Positions 23,011 through 35,775 of a stretch of 64,000 nucleotides of DNA are shown in pieces. The stretch lies in assembly GCA_043228905.1 (NCBI GenBank), contig JBHGNT010000014.1, forward strand, positions 20,956,001-21,020,000, given 5' to 3'. Within the stretch, counting starts at the first letter, position 1; every line of letters starts with the position of its first letter. This DNA comes from Azolla caroliniana (lineage: Eukaryota; Polypodiophyta). The position numbers were made by a program, and so were the translations under genes. Below the pieces are notes generated by a model that saw only the letters and a list, made by a program, of their open reading frames with translations, searched no databases and was not told the origin of the DNA.

Positions 23011-25099
23011 GTGTTCAAACATGCGAATCGAAGCTGACAACGCTAGCTATGATAAAGAATTAAAAAATCGAGATTTCAAAACTCAGGTCGAGAGACGTGA
23101 GGAAATTAGCAAATTTGAGGAGGTTGGGGAGAAGACCCGGTGAGTAAATTAAAATGGTCATACCTGGCTTGTGTGATCTCGGATTATTGTGTTCAAACAT
23201 GCGAATCGAAGCTAACAACGCTAGCTATAATATAGAATTAAAAAATCAAGATTTTGAAACTCAGATCGAGAGACATGACAAAATTAGCAAATTTGAGGAG
23301 GTAGGGGAGAAGACCCCGTGAGTAAATTAAAATAGTCATACCTGGCTCGTGTGATATCAGATTTTTGCGTTCAAACATGCGAATCGAAGCTAACAACGCT
23401 AGCTATGATATCGAGTTAAAAAATCAAGATTTTGAAACTCAGGTCGAGAGACATGAAGAAATTAGCAAATTTGAGGAGGGAGTGGAGAAGACCCCGTGAG
23501 TAAATTAAAATAGTCATACCTGGCTCGTGTGATATCGGATTTTTGTGTTCAAACATGCGAATGGAAGCTGACAACGCTAGCTATGAATACAATTAAAAAA
23601 TCGAGATTTTAAAACTCCGGTTGACAGATATGACGAAATTAGCATATTTGAGGAGGTAGTGGAGAAGAGCTAGTGAGTAAATTAAAATGTTCATAGCTGG
23701 CTCGTGTTATATCGGATTTTTGTGTTCGAGACCCGGTGAGTAAATTAAAATGTTCATACCTGGCTCGTGTGATATCGGATTTTTGTGTTCAAACATGCGA
23801 ATCGAAGCTAACAACGCTAGCTATGATATAGAATTAAGTAATTAAGATTTTGAAACTCAGATCGAGAGACATGACAAAATTAGCATATTTGAGGAGGGAG
23901 TTGAGAAGAGCGAGTGAGTAAATTAAAATGGTCATACCTGGCTCGTTTGATATTGGATTATTGAGTTCAAACATTCAAATCGAAGCTAACAACACTAGCT
24001 ATGATATAGAGTTAAAAAATCAAGATTTTGAAACTCAGGTCGAGAGACATGACGAAATTAGCAAATTTGAGGAGGTAGGGGAGAAAACCCCGTGAGAAAA
24101 TTAAAATGGTCATACCTGGCTTGTGTTATATCGGATTATTGTGTTCAAACATGTGAATCGAAGCTAACAACGCTAGCTATGATATAGAATTAAAAAATAA
24201 AGATTTTGAAACTCAGATCGAGAGACATGACCAAATTAGCAAATTTGAGGAGGTAGGGGAGAAGAGCGAGTGAGTAAATTAAAATAGTCATACCTGGCTC
24301 GTGTGATATCGGATTTTTGTGTTCAAATATGCGAATCGAAGCTAACAACGCTAGCTATGATATTGAGTTAAAAAATCAAGATTTTGAAACTCAGGTCGAG
24401 AGGCATGAAGAAATTAGAAAATTTGAGGATGGAGTGGAACAGAGCGAGTGAGTAAATTAAAATGGTCATACCTGGCTTGTATGATATCGGATTATTGTGT
24501 TCAAACATGTGAATTGAAGCTAACAATGCTAGCTATGATATAGAATTAAAAAATCAAGATTTTGAAACTCAGGTCGAGAGACATGACGAAATTAGCAAAT
24601 TTGAAGAGGTAGGGGAGAAGACCCCGTGAGTAAATTAAAATGGTCATACCTGGCTTGTGTGATATCGGATTTTTGTGTTCACATATGTGAATCGAAGCTA
24701 ACAATGCTAGCTATGATATAGAATTAAAAAATAAAGATTTTGAAACTCAGGTCGAGAGACATGACGAAATTAGCAAATTTGAGGAGGTTGGGGAGAAGAC
24801 TCGGTGAGTAAATTAAAATGATCATACCTGGCTCGTGTGATATCGGATTTTTGTGTTCAAACATGCGAATCGAAGCTGACAACGCTAGCTATGATAAAGA
24901 ATTAAAAAATCGAGATTTCAAAACTCAGGTCGAGAGAAGTGACGAAATTAGCAAATTTGAGGAGGGAGTTGAGAAGAGCGAGTGAGTAAATTAAAATTGT
25001 CATACCTGGCTGGTGTTTTATCGGATTATATAGTTCAAACATGCGAGTCGAAGCTAACAACGCTAGCTATGATATAGAATTAAAAAATCGAGATTTTGA

Positions 25100-27110
25100 A
25101 AATCAGGTCGAGAGACCTGACGAAATTAGCAAATTTGAGGAGGTAGCGGAGAAGACCCCGTGAGTAAATTAAAATAGTCATACCTGGATCGTGTGATATC
25201 GGATTTTTGTGTTCAAACATGCGAATAGAAGCTGACAACGCTAGCTATGAATACAATTATAAAATCGAGATTTTAAAAGTCCGGTTGACAGATATGACGA
25301 AATTAGCATATTTGAGGAGGTAGTGGACAAGAGCTAGTGAGTAAATTAAAATGTTCATAGCTGGCTCGTGTTATATCGGATTTTTGTGTTCGAGACCCGG
25401 TGAGTAAATTAAAATGTTCATACCTAGCTCGTGTGATATCGGATTTTTGTGTTCAAACATGCGAATCGAAGCTAACAACGCTAGCTATGATATAGAATTA
25501 AGTAATTAAGATTTTGAAACTCAGATCGAGAGACATGACAAAATTAGCATATTTGAGGAGGGAGTTGAGAAGAGCGAGTGAGTAAATTAAAATGGTCATA
25601 CCTGGCTCGTTTGATATTGGATGATTGAGTTCAAACATTCAAATCGAAGCTAACAACACTAGCTATGATATAGAGTTAAAAAATCAAGATTTTGAAACTC
25701 AGGTCGAGAGACATGACGAAATTAGCAAATTTGAGGAGGTAGGGGAGAAGACCCCGTGAGAAAATTAAAATGGTCATACCTGGCTTGTGACGAAATTAGC
25801 AAATTTGAGGAGGTTGGGGAGAAGACTCGGTGAGTAAATTAAAATGTTCCTACCAGGCTCGTGTGATATCGGATTTTTGTGTTCAAACATGCGAATCGAG
25901 GTTGACAACGCTAGCTATGATATAGAATTAAAAAATCGAGATTTCAAAACTCAGGTCGAGAGACGTGACGATATAAGCAAATTTGAGGAGGGAGTTGAAA
26001 AGAGCGAGTGAGTAAATTAAAATAGTCATAGCTGGCTCGTGTGATATCGGATTTTTGTGTTCAAATATGTGAATCGAAGCTAACAATGCTAGCTATGATA
26101 TAGAATTAAAAAGTTATGATTTTGAAACTCAGGTCGAGAGACAGGACGAAAGTAGCATATTTGAGGAGAGAGTTGAGAAGAGCGCGCGAGTAAATTAAAA
26201 TGGTCATATCTGGCTTGTGTGATATCGGATTTTTGTGTTCAAACATGCGAATCGAAGCTGACAACGCTAGCTCTGATAAAGAATTAAAAAATCGAGATTT
26301 CAAAACTCAGGTCGAGAGACGTGACGAAATTAGCAAATTTGAGGAGGGAGTTGAGAAGAGCGAGTGAGTAAATTAAAATGTTCATACCTGGCTCGTGTGA
26401 TATCGGATTTTGTGTTCAAACATGCGAATCGAAGCTAACAACGCTAGCTGTGATATATAATGGAAAATACAGATTTTGAAACTCAGGTCGAGAGACGTGA
26501 CAAAATTAGCAAATTTGAGGAGGGAGTTGAGAAGAGTGAGTGAGTAAATTAAAATCGTCATACCTGGCTCGTGTGATATCGGATTTTTGTGATCAAACAT
26601 GCGAATTGAAGCTAACAACGCTAGCTATGATATAGAATTAAAAAATGGAGATTTCGAAACTCAGGTCGAGAGACGTGAGGAAATTAGCAAATTTGAGGAG
26701 GGAGTTGAGAAGAGCGAGTGAGTAAATTAAAATCGTCATACCTGGCTCGTGTGATATCGGATTTTTGTGTTCAAACATGCGAATCGAAGCTAACAACGCT
26801 AGCTATAATATAGAATTAAAAAATCAAGATTTTGAAACTCAGATCGAGAGACATGACAAAATTAGCAAATTTGAGGAGGTAGGGGAGAAGACCCCGTGAG
26901 TAAATTAAAATAGTCATACCTGGCGCGCGTGATATCAGATTTTTGTGTTCAAACATGCGAATCGAAGCTAACAACGCTAGCTATGATATCGAGTTAAAAA
27001 ATCGAGATTTTCAAACTCAGGTCGAGAGACATGACGAAATTAGCAAATTTGAGCAGTGAGTTGGGAACAGCTAGTTGGTAAATTAAAATGTTCATACCTG
27101 GCTCGTGTGA
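25100..27110 (+). repeat. Second copy of the 16.5-18.5 kb segment
   Basis: It is near-identical to 16480-18490 at offset 8,622, including the 1-bp shortened GGATTTTGTG monomer (17783 region and 26404 region). A longer relationship at offset 12,493 links about 24.2-26.9 kb to 11.7-14.4 kb. Confidence 0.8.
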
Positions 27111-28430
27111 TATCGGATTTTTGTGTTCAAACATGCGAATCGAAGCTAACAACGCTAGCTATAATATAGAATTAAAAAATCAAGATTTTGAAACTCAGAT
27201 CGAGAGACATGACAAAATTATCAAATTTGAGGAGGTAGGGGAGAAGACCCCGTGAGTAAATTAAAATGTTCATACCTGGCTCGTGTGATATCGGATTTTT
27301 GTGTTCAAACATGCGAATCGAAGATAACAACGCTAGCTATGATATGGAATTAAAAAATCCAGATTTTGAAACTCAGGTCGAGAGACATGACGAAATTACC
27401 AAATTTGACGAGTGAGTTGGGAAAAGCTAGTTCGTAAATTAAAATGTTCATACCTGGCTCGTGTGATATCGGATTTTTGTGTTCAAACATGCGAATCGAA
27501 GCTAATAACGCTAGCTATAATATAGAATGAAAAAATCAAGATTTTGAAACTCAGATCGAGAGACATGACAAAATTATCAAATTTGAGGAGGTAGGGGAGA
27601 AGACCCCGTGAGTAAATTAAAATGTTCATACCTGGCTCGTGTGATATCGGATTTTTGTGTTCAAACATGCGAATCGAAGATAACAACGCTAGCTATGATA
27701 TGGAATTAAAAAATCCAGATTTTGAAACTCAGATCGAGAGACATGACGAAATTACCAAATTTGAGGAGTGAGTTGGGAAGAGCTTGTACGTAAATTAAAA
27801 TGTTCATACCTGGCTCGTGTGATATTGGATTTTTGTGTTGAAGCATGCGAATCGAAGCTAACAACGTTAGCTATGATATGGAATTAAAAAATCCAGATTT
27901 TGAAACTCAGGTCGAGAGACATGACGAAATTACCAAATTTGACGAGTGAGTTGGGAAAAGCTAGTTCGTAAATTAAAATGTTCATACCTGGCTCGTGTGA
28001 TATCGGATTTTTGTGTTCAAACATGCGAATCGAAGCTAACAACGCTAGCTATAATATAGAATTAAAAAATCAAGATTTTGAAACTCAGATCGAGAGACAT
28101 GACAAAATTATCAAATTTGTGGAGGTAGGGGAGAAGACCCCGTGAGTAAATTAAAATGTTCATACCTGGCTCGTGTGATATCGGATTTTTGTGTTCAAAC
28201 ATGCGAATCGAAGATAACAACGCTAGCTATGATATGGAATTAAAAAATCCAGATTTTGAAACTCAGGTCGAGAGACATGACGAAATTACCAAATTTGACG
28301 AGTGAGTTGGGAAAAGCTAGTAGGTAAATTAAAATGTTCATACCTGGCTCGTGTGATATCAGATTTTTGTGTTGAAGCATGCAAATCGAAGCTAACAATG
28401 CTTGCTATGATATGGAATTAAGCAAATTTG
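27110..28430 (+). repeat. Locally alternating two-variant (dimeric) satellite stretch
   Basis: A monomer with TATAATATAGAATT and GACAAAATTATCAAATTTG alternates with one carrying GATATGGAATT and ACCAAATTTGACGAGTGAG. The marker GACAAAATTATC recurs at 27211, 27567 (356 bp, two monomers) and 28101 (534 bp, three monomers). It ends in a deletion junction, GGAATTAAGCAAATTTG, near 28423. Confidence 0.7.
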
Positions 28431-31281
28431 AGGAGGGAGTTGAAAGGAGCGAGTGAGTAAATTAAAATCGTCATACCTGGCTCGGGTGATATCGGATTTT
28501 TATGTTCAAACATGCGAATCGAATATAACAACGCTAGCTATGATATAGAATGAAAAAATACAGATTTTGAAACTCAGGTCGAGAGACGTGACAAAATTAG
28601 CAAATTTGAGGAGGGAGTTGAGAAGAGCGAGTGAGTAAATTAAAATCGTCATACCTGGCTCGGGTGATATCGGATTTTTATGTTCAAACATGCGAATCGA
28701 AGCTAACAACGCTAGCTATGATATCGAATTAAAAAATGGAGATTTCGAAACTCAGGTCGAGAGACGTGAGGAAATTAGCAAATTTGAGGAGGGAGTTGAG
28801 AAGAGCGAGTGAGTAAATTAAAATGTTCATACCTGGCTCGTGTGATATCGGATTTTTGTGTTCAAACATGCGAATCGAAGCTAACAACGCTAGCTATAAT
28901 ATAGAATTAAAAAATCAAGATTTTGAAACTCAGATCGAGAGATATGACAAAATTATCAAATTTGAGGAGGTAGGGGAGAAGACCCCGTGAGTAAATTAAA
29001 ATGGTCATACCTGGCTCGCGTGATATCAGATTTTTGTGTTCAAACATGCGAATCGAAGCTAACAACGCTAGCTATGATATCGAGTTAAAAAATCAAGATT
29101 TTCAAACTCAGGTCGAGAGACATGACGAAATTAGCAAATTTGAGGAGGGAGTTGAGAAGAGCGAGTGTGTAAATTAAAATGGTCATACCTGGCTTGTGTT
29201 ATATCGGATTATTGTGTTCAAACATGTGAAACGAAGCTAACAACGCTAGCTATGATATAGAATTAAAAAATCAAGATTTTGAAACTCAGGTCGAGAGACA
29301 TGACGAAATTAGCAAATTTGAGGAGGTAGGGGAGAAGACCCGGTGAGTAAATTAAAATGTTCATACCTGGATCATGTGATATCGGATTTTTGTGTTCAAA
29401 CATGCGAATCGAAGCTGACAACGCTAGCTATGATATAGAATTAAAATATCAAGATTTCAAAACTCAGGTCGAGAAACGTGCCGAAATTAGCAAATTTGAG
29501 GAGGGCGTTGAGAAGAGCGAGTGAGTAAATTAAAATATTCATACCTGGCTCGTGTGATATCGGATTTCTGTGTTCAAACATGCGAATCGAGGATAACAAC
29601 GCTACCTATGATATAGAATTAGAAAATCGAGATTTCAGAACTCAGGTCGAGAGACGTGACGATATAAGCAAATTTCAGTAGGGAGTTGAGAAGAGCGAGT
29701 GAGTAAATTAAAATGTTCATACCTAGCTTGTGTGATATCGGATTATTGAGTTCAAACATTCAAATCGAAGCTAACAACACTAGCTATGATATCGAGTTAA
29801 AAAATCGAGATTTTGAAACTCAAGTTGACAGACATGACGAAATAATCATATTTGAGGAGGTAGTGGAGAAGAGCTAGTGTGTAAATTAAAATAGTCATAG
29901 CTGGCTCGTGTGATATCGGATTTTTGTGTTCAAACAAGCGAATCGAAGCTAACAACGCTAGCTATGATATAGAATTAAGTAATTAAGATTTTGAAAGTCA
30001 GATCGAGAGACATGACAAAATTAGCAGATTTGAGGAGGGAGTTGAGAAGAGCGAGTGAGTAAATTAAAATGGTCATACCTGGCTTGTGTGATATCGGATT
30101 ATTGAGTTCAAACATGCAAATCGAAGCTAACAACACTAGCTATGATATCGAGTTAAAAAATCAAGATTTTGAAACTCAGGTCGAGAGACATGACGAAAGT
30201 AGCAAATTTGAGGAGGTAGGGGAGAAGACCCCGTGAGTAAATTAAAATGGTCATACCTGGCTTGTGTTATATCGGATTATTGTGTTCAAACATGTGAATC
30301 GAAGCTAACAATGCTAGCTATGATATAGAATTAAAAAATCAAGATTTTGAAACTCAGGTCGAGAGACATGACGAAATTAGCAAATTTGAGGAGGTAGGGG
30401 AGAAGACCCCGTGAGTAAATTAAAATGGTCATACTTGGCTGGTGTGATATCGGATTTTTGTGTTCAAATATGTGAATCGAAGCTAACAACGCTAGCTATG
30501 ATATAGAATTAAAAAATAAACATTTTGAAACTCAGGTATGACGAAATTAGCAAATTTGAGGAGGTTGGGGAGAAGACCCGGTGAGTAAATTAAAATGTTC
30601 ATACCTGGTTTGTGTGATATCGGATTTTTGTGTTCAAACATGCGAATCGAAGCTGACAACCCTAGCTATGATAAAGAATTAGAAAATCGAGATTTCAAAA
30701 CTCAGGTCGAGAGACGTGAGGAAATTAGCAAATTTGAGGAGGGAGTTGAGAAGAGTGAGTGAGTAAATTAAAATGTTCATACCTGGCTCGTGTGATATCG
30801 GATTTTTGTGTTCAAACATGCGTATCGAAGCTAACAACGCTAGCTATGATATAGAATGAAAAAATACAGATTTTGAAACTCAGGTCGAGAGACGTGACGA
30901 AATTAGCAAATTTGAGGAGGGAGTTGAGAAGAGCGAGTGAGTAAATTAAAATCGTCATACCTGGCTCGGGTGATATCGGATTTTTATGTTCAAACATTGG
31001 AATCGAAGCTAACAACGCTAGCTATGATATCGAATTAAAAAATGGAGATTTCGAAACTCAGGTCGAGAGACGTGAGGAAATTAGCAAATTTGAGGAGGGA
31101 GTTGAGAAGACCCCGTGAGTAAATTAAAATGGTCATACCTGGTTTGTGTTATATCGGATTATTGTGTTCAAACATGTGAATCGAAGCTAACAACGCTAGC
31201 TATGATATAGAATTAAAAAATCAAGATTTTGAAACTCAGGTCGAGAGACATGACGAAATTAGCAAATTTGAGGAGGTTGGG
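28430..31281 (+). repeat. Mixed satellite monomers up to the copia insertion
   Basis: No long periodicity is obvious. A small internal deletion (GGTATGACG where most copies have GGTCGAGAGACATGACG) lies near 30537. The last monomer is interrupted at 31286 by the copia element and resumes at 36749. Confidence 0.75.
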
Positions 31282-31286
31282 GAGAA
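31282..31286. repeat. Target-site duplication, left copy (GAGAA)
   Basis: GAGAA lies immediately before the left LTR and again immediately after the right LTR. Removing the element and one copy restores a normal monomer (TTGGGGAGAAGACCCGG). Confidence 0.95.
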
Positions 31287-31568
31287 TGTTGACGATGAAG
31301 GTCGTCTTTGCGGAAGATCAAGAAGCATTCGTTTTCTTTCTCTGTACCTGCGTATGACTGTTTGTAGGTCGTTGTGCAGAGAGAGAGAGAGAGAGACACA
31401 AAAGAGTCTTTATTTCATAAAGAAGAATACAACAAGCCCAACCCCACAAAGAGGTTACAAGGTCACTATATATAGGGACCGACTTAGGGCAACTGCCCTT
31501 TATGCTAATTACATAAATGGCCAAAACGGGATAGTGTGAATACGTCCATTATACACATGTATTCGACA
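31287..31568 (-). repeat. Copia 3' LTR (282 bp)
   Basis: It begins TGTTGACGATG and ends TTCGACA on the plus strand, with TG...CA termini on either strand. Relative to the other LTR it has T4 instead of T5 at 31332 and G instead of C at 31389. A (GA)n microsatellite at about 31378-31397 contains the substitution. Confidence 0.95.
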
Positions 31569-31577
31569 CTCCCCCGT
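31569..31577 (-). other. Copia polypurine tract
   Basis: On the minus strand ACGGGGGAG directly abuts the 3' LTR. This is the expected position and composition for the plus-strand DNA primer of reverse transcription. Confidence 0.85.
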
Positions 31578-31761
31578 AATGGGCGTATACATGGGTTATC
31601 TAAGATTACAGGTATAGACTTAGGTTCTCGGACATATTAGCTTTGTTCAAGTCGGCAGGGTCCGAAGGCAGAAGACCGAACTGGTCGGGTCGGAACAGTT
31701 GAAGCCGATCATTAAGGAACTGATGTCGGTTGTCGAGAACTATCCTGCTCTGTGTCCAGCT

Positions 31762-34700
31762 CTAACCGGACTGGTTTGTCGTTACGCCCATCTGATGCCG
31801 AAGAGACCGAAAGCGGTCTGCCGAAAGACACTTGGTCATTCCATCTGCGACATTGTCGGTTGTGGATATTTTCTCTAGACCGATTTTCCCTGAAATGACG
31901 CAGTCCCGAACGAAGTGATATCGAACGTCGATATGCTTGGAGGCGTTGTGGTGAACCGGATTTTTCGACAGGGCAACAGCACCTTGACTGTCGCTGTAGA
32001 CAATTGGAGCCGAGTCATGGTTGACTTGTCGAAACGTGTGCGCCAGCCGACCGAGCCACAAAGCTTCTTTTGCTGCGTCGGACGCAGCTACATATTCTGC
32101 TTCGGTCGTTGAGGTCGCTGTGCACTCCTGAAGTTTCGACTTCCACGAGATTGCTCCATTGCCGAACTTGAAGCAGTATCCGGTTGTTGATTTCCGACTG
32201 TCTATACAGCCGGCGAAGTCCGAGTCGGTGTAACCGACTACGCCTGAGGTTCGGTTCGGACCGAAAAGAATGCCGTGGTCTTTTGTGCCAGCCAGATATC
32301 TGAACACATGCTTGACTGCGTTCCAATGCGATCGGCCAGGGTTGTGCATAAATCTGCTAACGACTCCTACGGCATGAGAAATATCAGGCCGTGTCGCGAC
32401 CATCAGGTACATAAGGGAGCCGACTGCCGGTGCATACGGTACCGACTTCATATCTTCCCCCTCCGGGCCGGATGTCGGGCAGTCTCGCTGAGAGAGCCGA
32501 AGATTCATGGGGAGCGGGGTTGAAGCAGATTTGGCTGATTGCATGTTGAAGCATTCTAAGACACGTCCGATATAGTCGGTCTGAGACAAAAAGAGATGTC
32601 GTTTATCGCGATGCCGACTAATCTTCATGCCGAGTATGTGTCGTGCCGGACCGAGGTCCTTCATTGCAAACTTCAACCGCAGTTGCCGAACGAGATCGGC
32701 AAGTTCGCCCGCGTGGCGTCCAGAAAGTAGCATGTCGTCCACGTAGATGATGAGGAAGATGGGTGAACCATCTTGAGCTGTGTTGGTGAAGAGACAATGG
32801 TCCTCATCGCTTTTTAAGAAGCCGATCGATTGGATGAAGTCGTCGAACTTCTTGTACCATTGTCGCGGTGCCTGTTTGAGGCCGTATAGACTCTTCCTGA
32901 GTCGGCAGACTAGATGTTCTTGGCCAGGTGCCACGAAGCCTTTTGGCTGCTCCATGTAAATTTCTTCCTCGAGATCACCATGGAGGAATGCTGTTTTGAC
33001 ATCTAGCTGAATCAGCTCCAAGTTGTCGGCTGCCACTACGCCGAGCAGAAAACGAAGGGTTGTCATTTTCACCACTGGTGAAAAAATCTCGTCGAAGTCG
33101 ACGCCATATTCTTGTCGGAAGCCCTTCGCAACTAATCTGGCCTTGTACTTTGGGGTGGTCGAATCAGACGTCTCTTTTAGTCGATAAACCCACTTGCAAG
33201 GAAGAGCACGTCGGTTCCTGGGTAAGTCGACCAGATCCCAAGTCTTGTTTGCCCGGATGGAGTGCATTTCCGACTCCATCGCCAGATGCCAGGTGGCGGA
33301 ATTGACAGATGTCGATGCTTCTTCGTAAGACGTCGGTTCGCCGGCGTCGGTGAAGAAAATTCCAGGAGAGTACCTCTCCGGAGGTTGCGACAGTCTCTCG
33401 GATCGTCGAGGTATGATTGTGCCGGTCGCATCGGGTATCGAAGTCGGATAGTCCGAAAGCGGATTGTTCTGCGGTGCCGAGTCGGAGTTGTCCGAGTCGG
33501 TGGTGTAAGGTTCAGCTACCCGTGAAGCTGACCGTGTGTTGAGAGCAGGGCCTTCTTGAAGGGTCGGCACATCGGAAAATGTTACCCTTCGGACTTTGAT
33601 CGATTTTTCGACTGATGGGTTCATAGCCGACTCGTTGAACACAACGTCCGAACTTCGAACGATTTGTCTGCGTTCGGGGTCCCAGAGTCGGTATCCCATT
33701 TCGCCGTCTGATCCATATCCAAGGAAAATGCATTTCCTGGACCGAGCTGCAAGTTTTCGGCGATCATCTTTCGGAATGAGGGCGTACGCCTCGCATCCGA
33801 AGATCCTCAGCTTGTCGTAATTCGGCTTGCTGCCGATCCATAGTTCCTGAGGAATTTGAAGTCCTAGAGGTCTACTTGGCGACATGTTGATTATGTGTAC
33901 TGCCGTGAGTAGAGCCTCTGCCCAGAAGCCATCCGACAGTCCGGAGTGTTGGAGCATGGAAACGATCCGTTCTTGGATTGTCCGATTCATTCGCTCTGCG
34001 ATCCCGTTTTGCTCCGGACTGTGTGGTGCCGTAAGTTCGCGTCGGATGCCGCGTTGTCGGCAGAGTTTGACGAACTCTTCTGATTTAAACTCTCCCCCAT
34101 TGTCGGTCCGAAGGCATTTCAGCTTTCGGTCGGTTTGATTTTCTACCATAGCGAGCCAATCGGAGAAGATCGAGAAGACACGATCTTTGGTGCGAATTGG
34201 ATAAGCCCACACCTTTCGAGTCGAATCGTCAATAAAAGTGACGAAGTAAGATGCACCGCCTAGAGACTGATGCGGCATTGGGCCACAGACGTCCGAATGG
34301 ACTAAATCGAGAGGTCTCGTTTCTCTTGGTGCTGATGTCGGGTGTGATGTGGCTGCTTGTTTGCCATACTGACAATGCTCGCAGAATTGATGGTCCGAGA
34401 AGGAGAGTTTGGGGATGTATCCGGCTCTAGATAGGTGCGTGATGCCGGCCTTGCTGAGGTGTCCTAATCTTCGGTGCCATAGTGATGACACAGGAATGTC
34501 CACCAAAAACAGGTTACCCTCTCTGAGCGTAACATGTAACGGATACAGTGAGTGTATCTTGGGTCCTCTAGCAAGCAGGAGGTTCCCCCTGTGGAGTGTC
34601 CACCCTCCCGAAGAAAAACCGGCACGAATGCCGTCTTCATCTAGTTGTCCGACTGAGATCAATGGCCTTGAGAGCTCGGGTACATGTCGGACATTGTGGA

Positions 34701-35775
34701 GTACAAGTGTAGAGCCACCTGCAAGGTTGAGCTCTACTGTGCCGATTCCGATGATGTCACAGTGTTGTGAGTTGCCGACCCGAACTGAGTCGGAGTGACG
34801 GATCGTATATTGCCGAAATTGGGACCGATGAGGAGTCACATGAAATGACGCGCCCGAATCCAAGAGCCATGTGCTCGATTCTTCAGTCGTGAGCAGAACT
34901 TCTGAGCCGACTGGATTTTCGATTGATAGTATGTTCGGGTCGTCCGGTAGCACATCAGCTGAGAAGCTGACGTAATTGATCTCCTCATGCCGGCCACTCT
35001 TTTTGTTGTTCTTGTTCTTGAGTGCGCGGCAGTCGGCTTTGATGTGTCCGGGTTTCTTGCAATAGTTGCAGATTCGGTTGTCCCGTGACTGGCTCCGTCT
35101 TCGCTGATTGTTCGGCGGTCGTGAGGAATCTCTTCCTCGTATGTTCGATCGGTCTGTCGAACCTTGTACTACGTAAGCGTCGTCTGTTGAGTCTTTGGCG
35201 AAAGACTTTCTCCGAGCTGCTTCGGTCAGGATTGCGCTCGTGACTTCGGAGTATTTAACAGCCGTGGTTGACGCGTTGCACACGGTTGTGACGAAAGTTT
35301 CCCATGATGAGGGAAGGCTGCTCATGAGTATCATTGCTCTGAGTTCATCCTCGATTGCCGTCCCCTGTGACGAGATTTGGGAGCTTATGCTTTCGTACTC
35401 ATTGAGGTGTGCTTGAACCGAGTCGGATTCTTTCATCCGCAAGTTGTAGAGGCGCCGGATCAGAAACATCTTCGTTGCGGCGACCTTCTTTTCGTAAGTG
35501 TCTGACAGTGTTTTCCACAGTTCGAATGCTGTCGTACACGATTGCACCGTAAAGTATACCGATTCCGATAGGTGCATCCGAATCGTGGCGCGGACGATTC
35601 TGTCCAGCTTCTGCCACTCAATTGGTTTGTATCCTTCTGGAGGTTCTTCATTTTCGATGGGATCGATTTGCCCCTTGACTATGAGATAGTCTTGCATTTG
35701 TTCCTTCCAGAAGTTGAAGTTCGATCCATCGAACTTGCGTAGACTCATTTCTGACGAGCCGGATGTTGATGCCAT
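31762..35775 (-). CDS. Copia Gag-Pol polyprotein, intact, 1,337 aa
   Basis: A single open frame encodes all replication proteins of the element. I start at the ATG 35773-35775 (MASTSGSSEM); the codon before it is TTG. Stop TAG is at 31762-31764. In order: Gag N-terminal domain (about 1-190, with FDGSNFNFWKEQM); CCHC zinc knuckle CNYCKKPGHIKADC at 236-249; aspartic protease LLDSGASFH, catalytic Asp 306; GAG-pre-integrase zinc motif with His 434/439 and Cys 465/468; integrase core DD35E with Asp 495, Asp 558 and Glu 594; reverse transcriptase about 840-1080 with YVDD at 1011-1014; RNase H from about 1182 (YTDSDFAG, Asp 1184; TEAEY further on). All key residues are present and nothing interrupts the frame, so it could be active. 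Length is normal for plant copia. No envelope-like ORF is present. Confidence 0.97.
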   Translation of the reverse strand: MASTSGSSEMSLRKFDGSNFNFWKEQMQDYLIVKGQIDPIENEEPPEGYKPIEWQKLDRIVRATIRMHLSESVYFTVQSCTTAFELWKTLSDTYEKKVAATKMFLIRRLYNLRMKESDSVQAHLNEYESISSQISSQGTAIEDELRAMILMSSLPSSWETFVTTVCNASTTAVKYSEVTSAILTEAARRKSFAKDSTDDAYVVQGSTDRSNIRGRDSSRPPNNQRRRSQSRDNRICNYCKKPGHIKADCRALKNKNNKKSGRHEEINYVSFSADVLPDDPNILSIENPVGSEVLLTTEESSTWLLDSGASFHVTPHRSQFRQYTIRHSDSVRVGNSQHCDIIGIGTVELNLAGGSTLVLHNVRHVPELSRPLISVGQLDEDGIRAGFSSGGWTLHRGNLLLARGPKIHSLYPLHVTLREGNLFLVDIPVSSLWHRRLGHLSKAGITHLSRAGYIPKLSFSDHQFCEHCQYGKQAATSHPTSAPRETRPLDLVHSDVCGPMPHQSLGGASYFVTFIDDSTRKVWAYPIRTKDRVFSIFSDWLAMVENQTDRKLKCLRTDNGGEFKSEEFVKLCRQRGIRRELTAPHSPEQNGIAERMNRTIQERIVSMLQHSGLSDGFWAEALLTAVHIINMSPSRPLGLQIPQELWIGSKPNYDKLRIFGCEAYALIPKDDRRKLAARSRKCIFLGYGSDGEMGYRLWDPERRQIVRSSDVVFNESAMNPSVEKSIKVRRVTFSDVPTLQEGPALNTRSASRVAEPYTTDSDNSDSAPQNNPLSDYPTSIPDATGTIIPRRSERLSQPPERYSPGIFFTDAGEPTSYEEASTSVNSATWHLAMESEMHSIRANKTWDLVDLPRNRRALPCKWVYRLKETSDSTTPKYKARLVAKGFRQEYGVDFDEIFSPVVKMTTLRFLLGVVAADNLELIQLDVKTAFLHGDLEEEIYMEQPKGFVAPGQEHLVCRLRKSLYGLKQAPRQWYKKFDDFIQSIGFLKSDEDHCLFTNTAQDGSPIFLIIYVDDMLLSGRHAGELADLVRQLRLKFAMKDLGPARHILGMKISRHRDKRHLFLSQTDYIGRVLECFNMQSAKSASTPLPMNLRLSQRDCPTSGPEGEDMKSVPYAPAVGSLMYLMVATRPDISHAVGVVSRFMHNPGRSHWNAVKHVFRYLAGTKDHGILFGPNRTSGVVGYTDSDFAGCIDSRKSTTGYCFKFGNGAISWKSKLQECTATSTTEAEYVAASDAAKEALWLGRLAHTFRQVNHDSAPIVYSDSQGAVALSKNPVHHNASKHIDVRYHFVRDCVISGKIGLEKISTTDNVADGMTKCLSADRFRSLRHQMGVTTNQSG

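Larger units (their letters stand above)
6452..31286 (+). repeat. 178-bp satellite array, left block (about 140 monomers)
   Basis: Head-to-tail monomers with a period of 178 bp, occasionally 177 because of 1-bp deletions. Plus-strand landmarks present in most copies are GATATCGGATTTTTGTGTTC, TAACAACGCTAGCTATGATA and GTAAATTAAAATG. Each typical monomer contains a GATATC and a GCTAGC palindrome. All copies share one orientation. The left block mixes at least three variants, best told apart by the segment after AAATTTGAGGAGG: TAGGGGAGAAGACCCCGTGAG, GGAGTTGAGAAGAGCGAGTGA, and a GAGTGAGTTGGGAAGAGC type. Monomer size and architecture resemble plant centromeric satellites. I do not recognise the sequence as a named family, and it does not look like the Arabidopsis 178-bp repeat. 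Confidence 0.97.
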
